From Pseudisothecium myosuroides (taxonomy: Eukaryota > Streptophyta > Bryopsida > Hypnales > Lembophyllaceae), in NCBI GenBank assembly GCA_951799445.1, contig OX637287.1:4464001-4528000 (forward strand): a DNA stretch of 64,000 nucleotides. Direction: 5' to 3'. The notes beneath the pieces are model-generated. The model had not been told where the DNA came from. It saw only the letters and a list, made by a program, of their open reading frames with translations, and did not search any database. A program made the translations under genes and the position numbers. Every line of letters starts with the position of its first letter. Position 1 is the first letter of the stretch. Shown here one piece after another: positions 25,476-36,413 of this stretch.

Positions 25476-28400
25476 CTAAGCGGCAGAGAGATTCTTCTGC
25501 GTGGGCATGATGCCCTTGTAAGGGACCGATGGACAGTCGCCCCGTTTGATGAGGCGTGGTCCTACTGGAGGTCCGCCCTTCTTGGGACGGATGTCCTGCA
25601 TCAAAACACACATTCAAAAAGCACGAATCAGAACAAGAACAAACTTGAAGTTCCTATTTTTTCACCCCTTCAGTAGAGAGAATACAAGAGAGGGTACTAA
25701 ACTATGATCTTGTCTCCTATACTAACCCCTGTTACCAACATCAACTCATCTTTTCATACACTAGGTTGGACTTCAATTAGCAAGTCGGGTAAGTATGACT
25801 TGGCTAAATGCCTGTGGCGACTGCTCTTGAATGGAAATAGGCTTGTCCCTTCTATAGTGTCTACAACCTCCCACGTTGAATGATTGCAAAAGAAATTCTT
25901 ACATAGTGATCAAAACATTCTCTCAAGCGACTTGGCTCTTATACCCAAAGTGATCTCTCAAGAGCTCTATAGTGATCACCCAAATATCATGCTCCTACAT
26001 ACTGGTAAAAATGCTCAAAGTGGCGTAAATAGTATTGTTTATATATTTCACCTCTGAACATTCTCTAAGTCCACGGTCTCAGCTACAACAATTGCATTCC
26101 TTTGCAACAAATAGTAAGACATGAAGACGTCTGATGATATACCTGATCAAAAATAGAAATAGGAATAGCAAGTGTTGCGCATGCGTTTGGCACATCCACA
26201 ATTCCAGAAATGCGACCCTCACAAGGGCAACAAGAGAGAAGCAAGTAGACCTGCCAGCAAACAATGTCACCAACACACATTGCAGTCCATTCAGAAACTG
26301 ACTTACCTCAAACACAATAGAAGTCACAGTAGATTTCAGTAAACCCGTTGAATTCTAAACTTCATCCCTACTTTGTCGGCACAAAACATGTAAGCTAAGG
26401 TGAAAAGCTCTAGTGCAGACTTCTTCATCTCCCATTCTTCGTCTCTAATGCTCACTGATTTAGATTTTCAGCCAGGTTGATGAATGCTAACTGGAGAACT
26501 TTGAAGAGGGCATATTCACCATTCATGGAGCACAGACCCGAGACTCCCCTTAACAATCTGTGCAATAGCAATGCAAGGGAAATTCAGATTGTTGCAATGA
26601 TCGCAGGGAGGGATTAGAACACCGACCTGTTCCTTGGTGTACCCGAACTTGGAAAGGTAATCAATGCAGTTGAGCACCGCCCGTTTGTAAGCAATACTGG
26701 CGTCCAGGTAATGCTGCTTGCCATTCTCGTCCACGCTCAAGCCCTCGAACACCAACCACTCGGAGAAGCGAGGCTCTAGAGGGCCGATTTCAAAGATGGG
26801 GTTCACATGGAGCTTGGTTGGTCCCATGGGGGTCAAGTACTGCTCCATTCCTCCTCGCATGATCGAGCACCTGCATTTGGGTGACAATGGTAAGTAAGCA
26901 GATCACCAACAGGAATCAAGGACACGATCAACAACAGCTAGAAACCGTAAACAAGACAATTTCCGAGGATTATAATAATGCTTCACTTCAGCTTGAGATT
27001 AAAACAAAGATACGGAACTATGACAAGCTGGCAATGAACCAGAGTATAAAACGATCTCAAAAACTATGAATGCGATGACAACATCGAAACCGCAGGAGCA
27101 TGAAAGCAAGAAGAAGAAAGACGGCATGTACTTGAGCTCGAGGAAGCCGCTCATCTCGATGGCGCCACAGAAGGAGACCTCGCCATCGCCCTGCGAGAAG
27201 TGCATGTCGCCCATACTGAGATTGGCTCCTTCAATGAACACCGGGAAGTACACTTTGCACCCTCTGCTCAAGTTCTTGATGTCGCAGTTGCCGCCATTCT
27301 CTCGCCCGGGAATGGTCCTGCATGCTTCCGAGGCAATTCGCTCCCAGTCCTTAGTCCCCTTCTCCACCTAAGCAAACACAACCACATCCAGAATCGAATA
27401 AGCACTGGAGGAAAGCGATTTGGAGATCCTAAGTTTACCACTTTCAAAAAACCTGTTCGGACTGCATTAAGTGCGTTTGTCATTTTTGAAACACGCTTCA
27501 ACATTACCGAGTATCATTTGAGCTTAAAAAACCTGTAAGTTAGAGATTTATCAATATACAATCCAGTTTCGAGCTAAGCAGAGGTTTCATTTGAAAATGT
27601 AAGTGTTTAAAACTCCCCAATTTGAATTTCGTTCAAGAACGAATAGGAATGAAGACCCTACGTGAGGATCACCTTGCCCAGAAGAGCTCCCTTGGTCTGC
27701 GGCAGAAGGGCAAGTGGGCGGGTGTGCAAATGATTGCCCAAAGTGATTGAATTCTCACCCTCCTCCACCAGCGCTTTCTCCCGTTCGTTCCAGATGTCCA
27801 GCAGCTCCTTCGAAGGAGCCGTGCCGATGAGGCCCGGGTGAATCAGACCCGGGAAACGCACCCCTGCAAGAGCAATCACGGACAACAATCATCTCGGTAC
27901 GTCAGCTTCATAAATGCAACATGAGCACAAACTTAACCATGATTGCAAACACATCAATGGTTCCCCCATTGATGGTGGTAACGTAAGGTCTCCATTCACG
28001 ATACGGGTGAACATTGAACCTTTCCCTAAAACAATATAGAAACGTGCACCATCTCCAATTTGCACATTTATTCTGTGCTAAGCTTCAAACCAATTGCAAA
28101 AAAGCAAATGTCAAATTATCATGTATTTTCACAACTAGCACACTTCAAAGCTCACCTGTCTGATCAGTGGAGATGCTAATGTACTGTATGGTGAATGAAG
28201 CCTCTGTCAACCTTACCTGGGATGTGGCGAGACGACGCCCAGATCCCCTCGAAGTCCCAGATGGCTTTGCAAGCGTTGGGGAAGTGGTCCGTGAGGAAGC
28301 CTCCGCCGTTTTCTCGGTCGAAAATGCCCGTGAAACCCCACTCGTCGCCCGCCAAGGGACCCAAGTTCAGAATCTCCACCACCAGCAAATCGCCGGGCAT

Positions 28401-29229
28401 TGCCGCTCGGCCGGCGGTGTCCATCACGCGGATCGGCCCACTCAAATTGTGAACCTGCGGCCCAGGTTTAGGATCAGTAGTGGGTTTCAAAGCACATAAC
28501 ATTCTTGTATATGGAGGTAGGGGAATTCATCTACACTGTCACTCTAACAAGAATAGCTCGTGTCACAGTGGCTCACAATTCATGGGCAACCTTGCAGACA
28601 AGACTTCCTACAGTGAAAGCAGCCATGATTCATGGAAAGCAAGGCTCCCCTGCCTTGAAGTTCAAGAGTGGTATGCAATCTGGGAAACAAGTAATGTTCA
28701 GTGATGACTACTGCTTCTAACGTTAGAATGGAATGAGAGGATCAACAGAAGGGCAAAAGTGCTGCATACTTTCAAACCCTAATTCTTTCGATTGCCTTCC
28801 GTGTTAAAACCATCCAGATGTGTCTCGAATCCCAATCATGAAGATCCATCTTCAAAGTTGGAAATCCCTACTTCAAGTTCCGCTGTTGCAGAAATGCGAG
28901 TGTGCATTCTGTCGAACGATGAAATTGGCTAAACCACACTACTGATTGAATTGCGATTGATCGAGTTCGCCATAGCCAAAGAGTGAGAGGCACAAATTAA
29001 TTACCGCCGTGAGGTCGACGTTCTTCATATCCTCGGCGCTGTCATTGTTTCCGATTTGCCTGCCAGTCCAGTCCACAGTCTCCACACGGAACACCTCGCC
29101 CTCCTCCACCGTCCCCACGGCCGGAATCTCCGGGTGCCACCGGTTATGGAGCGCCACCTTCTGCTCCCACGGACGCTTGTTGGGATCCACGGTCACGATC
29201 GCCCGCGGCGTCTTGATCAAGGGCGCCAT
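25476..29229 (-). CDS. Formamidase (acetamidase/formamidase family), seven exons
   Basis: Predicted to hydrolyse formamide (possibly short amides) to the acid and ammonia. I assembled seven exons: 29229-29005, 28454-28217, 27863-27673, 27367-27132, 26870-26627, 26250-26143 and 25595-25476. All introns are GT-AG, every junction phase agrees, and the sum is 1362 nt, giving 453 residues, about the length of plant homologues such as Arabidopsis At4g37550/At4g37560 (from memory). The start MAPLIKTPRA fits the family N-terminus. Family blocks read through without a break: GDEWGFTGIFDRENGGGF, HPGLIGTAPS, EGANLSMGDMHFSQGDGE, LHVNPIFEIGPLEPRFSEW, LSCCPCEGRISGIVD and FDQDIRPK near the C-terminus. No signal peptide or membrane segment is seen, so it is probably soluble. 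No nonsense codon or frameshift was found. Exact substrate is not shown by sequence. Confidence 0.93.
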
Positions 29230-31132
29230 GGATCAAATTCTGCACAAAACAACAAGCATTTGCAGAGCAACAAAGCAATTTATACACCACAATCTAAAAA
29301 ACCATCATTCCAGCAAAATGCAGCAACAATCAAGGTCATCAAGGGGTCAATGGTCACAAACCAATCAATCAATTCATGACTCAATCCCAGTGAGCCAAGT
29401 ACTACCAAAGAAAATCAAGCTGCAAGTCGACCCTTCAAGAGCCCTGAGGTCTGTGATGCGGCAACACGAGGATGCGTTCTCCAAGTACGAGGTTTGGAAA
29501 TGGCCAGCGCAGGGTTTCATACATACAGAGATAGAGAAAAAAACAATGAGAGAAGAGGCAAGCTAAACTACCAGTGATTACAAAACGTAACTGATCAGTC
29601 ACGGGATTTTCTAACGGGAGTTGGAACCAGAAAGGGCAACTGTTGCTTCTACCGAGAAAGTTGGTTGCAACTAAACTTCAATTAGTTTCAAACCTCGCAG
29701 TACTAGAATCCAGAAGAGATGTAATCAATATGTTGATAAAGCAAACAGAAAACCGCTCGACGGCTTCCAACAATGTTCCAGTGTTTTGCAATGGCCAGTT
29801 GATAGCAAAACTCACCTGGAAATTTTTTGTAGAGAATGAAGCTCCGACTTGTCCAGAATTGAAATCCTGAGTGTGTTCAAGAGCTCGAAATTCTAGCAAG
29901 CTGGTGGATGCATGAAGAAGGCTGGGCTATGGAGAAGAAGGCATCACCGGAGCGAAAGCTTGGCTATGGGAGTTGCCAAGAATCTGGGGAAAAGGTTTGG
30001 ATTCCCTGATGCAAAAAAAATCTGGCTTGACGAGATTCCTTGCAATTTGTGCCCATATGTAATTTAAAAACATAGAAATTCTGGAGTGTGATGCTGTAGA
30101 ATCAAATAGTACTGTACTGTGCAGTAGAGTGATCCTGTTATTTGTTCGAATCAATTCTATTTAGAACTAGACTGGAATCATGATTCCATTCAGTCCAGTC
30201 ATGTTGAGTCGAACTTTTTCCGCATGAAAGTATCATAAAAAAATTTCACAAAAGAATACAGAAGCAGTTCCTGGAAATGAAAAGTCAGTTTTTGGATTGC
30301 GTGATATTCTTCGAATGGTGAAAACAGTTTCATAGACTATCCTAGGATGCTCGTGATGAATCCTTTTTTCATTCAAAGACAACGTTTTGGGTCCTACAAA
30401 TTCGTCTTCATTCTCTTGTAGTGTTCGATTCTTATACCATGTTTTCCACAATTGTCCTCGTCATTGGTATGGCTCCACACCAACGGAGACATTATTCATT
30501 TTTTTACCATACACAATGACGTTTGTTTCCCCGCAATTGAGGAAGCAAACAAGCCCGTTTATTCCATTTGTTTTAAAACAAAAACAAAAAAACAAGCCCG
30601 TCACCAGACATGATTTCTCCCACAAAGCCAGACTTCCAATTGGTTCGAGAATGATCAGAGAATTACAACACTGATTATCTTTTGAATATTCGCTCCATCG
30701 CATCAGTATCTTCACCCTACTCTGAACACTAGGTGGATAATATGCTTGATGGGTCTTGTTTTTAAAAGTTGCCATTTTACCCCTAAAGTCCCAAGGCCTT
30801 TTTTCCATCAAAACTGTCATTTCTATTGCAAAGAGCAAAAAACTTTAACTGATGTCAATACACTTCATGAAATCAAAATATAAAATAATTCTTTCAAAAA
30901 ATTTATTACAACTTGTTACATGTTACTTTTCATAATTAACCACAATGCCCTACCAAAAAAGGGGGTCAAAAAGAATGTTGGAAGATATGACTCCAAAACA
31001 CGATATAAAATTTTTGAATTTTTTTGGGACTGTCCAGCTGCCCACTTTGAAATTTAAATTGTGCATGAGTTGCCTAAGTAGCCCTAGCCAACTAATACAC
31101 AAGCAATCAAATTTAAACACCCCACCTCATGG
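29230..31132. other. 5' flank of the formamidase gene and intergenic DNA
   Basis: No further gene was recognised. Near 30775-30830 there is a solitary left end of the family 1 element (CCCCTAAAGTCCCAAGGCC followed by about 40 matching bases) with no recognisable partner end. The minus-strand frame at 30461-30838 starts inside that repeat end and is not credible as a gene. Confidence 0.45.
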
Positions 31133-31136
31133 TTAA

Positions 31137-32020
31137 AACCCCTAAAGGCCCAAGGCCTTTTTTCTGCCCCAAAACACTCAAAACTGCCATTTCTATAGCA
31201 AAGAGTAAAAAAATTGAAAAGTGTTTTTTTTTTCATATCTAATCGTAGGATCTTACACCTAACTAGTATAAGAATGTGTGGAATTTTTTTTAGAATTTTT
31301 GACCACAGAGATTTGCATTTAAAGTGAAAAAAACAAGTTTTTCAGCACATTGCAGGACTAGATTTTTTGACTTTAAACATTTTTAACTTAAAATTTTTGC
31401 ACTACAAAGTTTCAAGCTTTAAATCTTCATAGTGGAGAATTGAGTTGAGAATCTAGTGGGAAAAAAAATTTGAAAGAACTTAATTATCATTCTTAAGAAA
31501 ATTGTTAAGTAGAAGTAGGTATAAGATAGAAGGAAAATCTAAAATACTCATATATTTTAGATGGAATTAAAATGCGCTAATCCCAACGGTAAGATTGTTC
31601 TAGCAAGTAAACTAAACCATGCAGAAAAAAAATTGAAAAAATTGAAAAATTGCATTCAAAAATGAATCCTACAAGTTATTTTTTTTAAGAAGATGCTCTA
31701 CTGCCCAAAAAACAAGAATGTCCATAACTTTCTCATAACATATCCAAATGAAATGAATCAAAGCTTTCCAGATAGACAAAAATATAATCTATGAAAAAAA
31801 ATTCAAATTTTTCCAATTTTTTTTCCTGCCCGGGCTGCCCCCCGTCCCTTATTTTGGTCATAAATGTTGTTCTTGGGCACCAATTGTGAAAAACATTATA
31901 TTCCCACAAAGCTTATCAGATTTTCTATCCTCAAAAAAAGTTTCAAAAAATCACGACAAAAATTCAGCCCGCAGGTACCTGCCAGAAATCCCATTTGTCC
32001 TCCAAAGGGACAACAATCCT
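31137..32020 (-). mobile_element. TTAA-bounded element, family 1, copy C
   Basis: The left boundary is TTAA (31133-31136), two extra A, then CCCCTAAAGGCCCAAGGCC. The right boundary is CAACAATCC running into TTAA (32021-32024), so the last few terminal bases appear lost. The body matches copies A and B in reverse orientation. It preserves an uninterrupted version of the site (CTAACTAGTATAAG near 31258-31272) that is split by a nested insertion in copy D. It is non-coding. Confidence 0.75.
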
Positions 32021-32024
32021 TTAA

Positions 32025-32095
32025 CCCCTCATCACCTGGATTTTCCAGAATACACTGGAAAGGGGACACATTTTGTCCCCTTCGGCGATGAATTT
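32025..32095. mobile_element. 71-bp TTAA-bounded mini-element
   Basis: It lies exactly between the TTAA that ends copy C (32021-32024) and the TTAA that starts copy D (32096-32099). The ends CCCCTCATCACC and GGCGATGAA match the termini of the 1-kb elements at 42.7-45.0 kb. A near-palindrome around GGGGACACATTTTGTCCCC fills the centre. Confidence 0.6.
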
Positions 32096-32225
32096 TTAAC
32101 TCCTAAAGGACCGAGGCCTTTTTCTGCCAAAAAACACTAAAAACTACCATTTCTATAACAAAGAGTAAAAAAAAACTAAATTGTTTGTTTTTTCACATTT
32201 AACCGTAGGATCTTACACCTAACTA

Positions 32226-33227
32226 CCGTACCCGGATAGCAGGTTCGGCTTAAATTAATTAAAATAAAAAAATGCCAAATTTTCTACTAATTTTGGGACC
32301 AAATAGCCGAATTTACAAATAAATGTAAAGATGGTTTGCCGAAAATCCAAAAAATCCATTGAGTCAAATCCCAATCTACCATTTGACAATGAACCTTGAA
32401 AGTGTTTAATTCACAAGATCTTGAAGGGATTGCTTCATTAACATTTTGTGACATTGGAAGGTGGAGAGGTTGTTTTTATAATGAAATCCATTGTCCGTCA
32501 TGAATTCTCAAAGGATATGGGACAATTTCAAGATTGAGAACTTGACCACTTATTGTCAAAATGCAGAGATTGTGTTGAATGCTAAACTTCATACGTCATT
32601 TTGGTATAGTAGAATAACTTTTTACAAAAAACTTTGAACTAAGAAAAGTTGGAAGATTAAGGTAAATTTCATCTCCAAAAATCCGTTTAAGATTTTAAGC
32701 CTCCAATCAAAAGTTATGGACAAAATTTAGAGAGGATGTTTGATATATGTTCCTTCCAATCCTTCTTTGAATTTTGTCCATAACTTTTGATTGGAGGCTT
32801 AAAATCTTAAACGGATTTTTGGAGATGAAAGTTCCTTTGATTTTACAACTTTTCTTAGTTCAAAGTTTTTTATAAAAAGTTATTCTACTATGTCTAAATG
32901 AGGTCTGAAATTTTACTTTAAATAAAATTCCTGCTTTTGACTTAACTATGAGCGGTTGAGCTCCTTCTAAACCTCAATTTACATATCCCATATAGGTTGC
33001 TTTACCTCCTACCACTTCACTTGTATAAAGATCTTGTCCTCTCCACTTGCCACATTCACCTTAGCAAGTGACAATTGAAGCTTTTGAAAGATGGAAGCCG
33101 AATATTTTGAATTTTCTGAAACTTAAAGCCGAATTTTCAAATAATAATATTCTAAAGTGCCGAATATTATTTTGGACTTAAATTAAATATTCGGCACTTC
33201 AGTGCCGAACCTGCTATCTAAGTACGG
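32226..33227. mobile_element. 1002-bp TA-flanked element nested in copy D
   Basis: Terminal inverted repeats of about 24 bp: left CCGTACCCGGATAGCAGG, right (opposite strand) CCGTACTTAGATAGCAGG, both continuing TTCGGC. TA duplications flank the element at 32224-32225 and 33228-33229. Copy C carries the empty site, CTAACTAGTATAAG, which confirms both the insertion and the TA duplication. There is no reading frame of note, so it is non-autonomous. A TA target suggests Tc1/mariner, but the termini alone do not prove this. Confidence 0.87.
32605..32891. repeat. Internal inverted repeat of the nested element
   Basis: Arms at 32605-32732 and 32767-32891 pair almost base for base around a loop of about 35 bp (for example AAGTTATGGACAAA with TTTGTCCATAACTTTT). 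A diverged copy of the same structure lies at 59164-59474, inside a transposase intron. Confidence 0.88.
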
Positions 33228-34026
33228 TAGTATAAAAAAGTGTGGAAAAAATTTCAAAATTTTTAACTGCACAGATTGCAAGATATTTGCGTTTAAAGTG
33301 GAAAAAACAAGTTTTTCATCACATTGCAAGATTATATTTTTTGACTTTGAACATTTTTAACTTAAATTTTTTGCACTACCTTGTTTTGAGCTTTAAATCT
33401 TTATAGTGGAGAGTTGAGTTGAGAATCTAGGGGGAAAAAAAATTCAAAATAACTTAATTTTCATTCTTAAAAAAATTGTTGAATAGAAGTAGGTACGAGA
33501 TAGAAAGAAAATCTAAAATATTATTATCTTTTAGATGGAATTAGAATGCACTAATTCCAATGGTGAGATTGTTGTAGGAAGTAAACTAAACCATGAGAAT
33601 TTAATTTTTTTGAAAAATTTGAAAAATGCATTCAAAAATGAATCCTACAAGTTATTTTTATCAAGAAGATGCACCAAGTGCCCCCAAAACAAGAATGTCC
33701 ATAATTTTCTCATAACAAATCCAAATGAAATTAATCAAAGCTTTCTAGATAGACAAAAGTATGAGGAAAAAAAATTCAAAAAAAAAAAATTAAATTTTTG
33801 CAAATTTTTTTTGCTGCCTGGGTTGCCCCCCATCCCTTGTTTTGAGCTTATTTGGTCATAAATGTTGTTACCAGGCACCGATTGTGAAAAAATTATTCTC
33901 CCACAAAGCTTATCAATTTTTCTATCTTAAAAAAAAATTCAAAAATTCACGACAAAAATTCAACTTGTAGGTACTTGCTCAAAATCCCAATTGTCCCCAA
34001 AGGGACAACGGTCCTTTAAGGGTTAA

Positions 34027-35361
34027 TTGTAGAAATTCTTAGAGTCTTACAACATGTGTGAAATTGGAGATAAATTTGCAAATTTATATGAGAAGACATG
34101 TCTATTTAGCATTTCTTGCATCGGTAATCTCCTTTTTCTAAGGTTTACAATACCTCAAAATGTTTCTTACTTAAATTTCCTTAAGAGGCAAGAAGCAACC
34201 AAATCAAAACCCTAAGTTGTTTCATATTTTTTTAAACCTTTGAGGAATTAGTTATGAATTTTCAAAGTGAAGCACCTCTTTTTGACATTTTTATCGACAC
34301 TATTTCCAAGACACATTTTGATACTTTTTTTGACATTCTTTTTTACACACTTTCCAGCACTCTTTTTAACATCCATTTCCAAATATCTTATGATTTGAAC
34401 TACCCAATGGTTAAAGTAGTTATGTAGCCAACTATGCTACTTTGCATCTCCTAGTTTTCAATGTGTTCTAAGGGAATGAAGGAAAGCAATGGTATCTAAA
34501 TCATCAATAAACATTTGATCATGGTTTCCATAGTTAATTTGTCTAAATTTTTGTTGAATATTTTTGGAAGCCAGAAGGAAATGTAAGAGATATACAATTG
34601 GCAAAATAGATCCTCCTCCTTCTTTTAAGCTATTATGGTGGTGGAAATTCCCTCATTGAAATATTATTGATTTTCCTATAGAAGAAGATTCTAAAAAAAC
34701 AAATCACACAAGATGATTTTCTAGTGTATTTTGGCAACTCTTACCCCCTTGCTTTTGATTTAAATTTTAGGCATGAAAGTTATCTTTTTTGAATTTGAAT
34801 TTAACTAATGAAATGAAACTCACTTGGTCTAGTTTGTATACCATTTTGAAATTTTGAAAAATTCATAAAATTCAACATTTTATTACAATTTGAACATTGG
34901 GCATAGAACCATTGTCTTCTGATTTTTTTAATTTTTAAATGGCATAAAAACTTTGGTTCATGCCACAATTTTCTACACCATTATATATTCCAATGTCGAA
35001 AATTTCAGATTTTTTTAATTTATTTTGTATTTAGTATGAACTTTCTTCATTTTCTCTTCAAAAAAAGTCATAATAATTTCAAATTTTTATGAAAAAATTG
35101 GAAAACTTTGAGATTTATAAAGAATATGTGACTGCATCTTTGAAAAATTAAAATTAAAATACTCTACTCAAATATATGGAAAAATGGAGCATACTATGAT
35201 GGAACTTTGATGGCTGTCAAGTGCCACTGTTTTTTAAAGAACGTCATTGAAAGTACAGTTCTGCGCAAAAAGTCACATATCCCCACTTCAAACTTTGGAT
35301 CAAAATGTTGAATAGATATATTGACAATTGCAAAAATAAAATCACAATAGCCATTGAAAAT
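34027..35361. other. AT-rich intergenic stretch
   Basis: No gene recognised. Positions 34211-34265 (AAGTTGTTTCATATTTTTT, then GAATTAGTTATGAATTT) recur at 57318-57375 in the same orientation, so part of this is an interspersed repeat. Confidence 0.45.
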
Positions 35362-35570
35362 GCATAATTACAATTGGGCATTGCCAAGGTCTATATACTA
35401 TAATGAAACAATAGGATATTGAATTTGCATAATTACAATAGGCCATTGCAAAGGTCTATATACTATAATGAAATAATAGGGTATTGAATTTGCATAATTA
35501 CAATAGGCCATTACAAAGGTCTATATACTATAATGAAATAATAGGGTATTGAATTTGCATAATTACAATG
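35362..35570 (+). repeat. 65-bp tandem repeat, three full units
   Basis: Units start at 35362, 35427 and 35492, each opening GCATAATTACAAT and containing AAGGTCTATATACTATAATG. A partial fourth starts at 35557. Units two and three are almost identical and unit one is slightly diverged, so expansion seems recent. Confidence 0.95.
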
Positions 35571-36060
35571 ATCCTTGGAATGGCATATAAACAATGGCCA
35601 TTGTAATTACATTGTTTCTATGTTGTTTTTGGTAATTGAAACAATCTAGAAACAATGACACCTTGTAAAAATGAAAAATCAACACCCTTCCTAATTTGAG
35701 ATGTAGTAAAAAGTGGCGGTTTGGGGGGTGCTCCCAACTTATGGGAACGAAGTGCTAGGGGCCAGCTCATGCATAATTTTTTCCCAATGCAAGAATGTCT
35801 TTCAACACTTGAGCCAAAGTCAATTCTTAGCTAAGATTTACTGAAATTTAATACATTTAAAAAACTCGCATGTTGCATGATCTTACATGATGATCACCGA
35901 ACACTGAGAAAAAAACATGAAATATCACCACGATAAAGCAGGCTTTCTCAGTTGCGTTTGGAAAGTGGCATCTTCACAAACTCTAGACTAAAGTTCAGAC
36001 AAAGATACTACTCCGTGAATCACAAGTTGACGACCAGAAAAGAATCCGAGGCAATGAGAC
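35571..36060. other. Intergenic stretch downstream of the receptor kinase
   Basis: No gene was seen. Positions 35708-35729 repeat the 22-bp sequence at 11407-11428 (AGTGGCGGTTTGGGGGGT with flanking A). This may mark the end of another dispersed element. Confidence 0.45.
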
Positions 36061-36384
36061 ATGGAGAAAGCCGGTAAATGTTCTTTCCATGACAAGAATT
36101 TAAATCTTAATATAGCTCTGAATAATGTGAAGAGCACCAAGAATAACGAATCAGAATTAGAGCTCATAGACCTAGAGATCACGGAAGCATGGAGACCACC
36201 AGTACTTACATCATGTTCTTTCCATGACAAGAATGTAAAACTCCAAATAAATGTTCAGAGCCTCAAGGATCACGACTCAGAATTCGAGCTCCTATCCCTC
36301 GAGTTCACTGAAACAGAAACCACCATCCCCCATGAGCCAAGGCAAGATCCTAGTATACAAGAGATATACAATTTGGCCAAATAG
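36061..36384 (+). CDS. Hypothetical 107-residue protein with a two-copy internal repeat
   Basis: I do not recognise this product. The frame from ATG at 36061 to the stop at 36384 encodes two similar segments. Each begins CSFHDKN (residues about 7 and 52) and ends ELxLIDLEITE or ELLSLEFTE. The copies differ by a 9-bp indel, which keeps the frame, and many replacements are conservative (L/V, I/V, N/Q), as expected if the frame has been translated. It converges on the receptor-kinase gene with about 30 bp between stop codons, so it lies in that gene's probable 3' untranslated region. On the other strand the repeats are interrupted by stops. It may be a small protein, an exon or a duplicated non-coding piece. 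Confidence 0.3.
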   Translation: MEKAGKCSFHDKNLNLNIALNNVKSTKNNESELELIDLEITEAWRPPVLTSCSFHDKNVKLQINVQSLKDHDSEFELLSLEFTETETTIPHEPRQDPSIQEIYNLAK

Positions 36385-36413
36385 GTCCTCCTCCCTCCCT
36401 CCCTCCTTCCCTG

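Larger units (their letters stand above)
32100..34022 (-). mobile_element. TTAA-flanked element, family 1, copy D, with nested insertion
   Basis: TTAA flanks both ends (32096-32099 and 34023-34026). The termini are CTCCTAAAGGACCGAGG and CAACGGTCCTTTAAGGG. Removing the 1002-bp nested element at 32226-33227 and one TA leaves about 919 bp, the size of copies A, B and C. The body is collinear with copy C. It is non-coding. Confidence 0.82.

Noticed and set aside
30461..30838. 125-codon minus-strand frame
   Set aside because: Starts in a solitary repeat terminus and has no recognisable motif.
35362..35570. CRISPR-like array
   Set aside because: The units are contiguous 65-bp tandem repeats without spacers, and the context is a plant genome.
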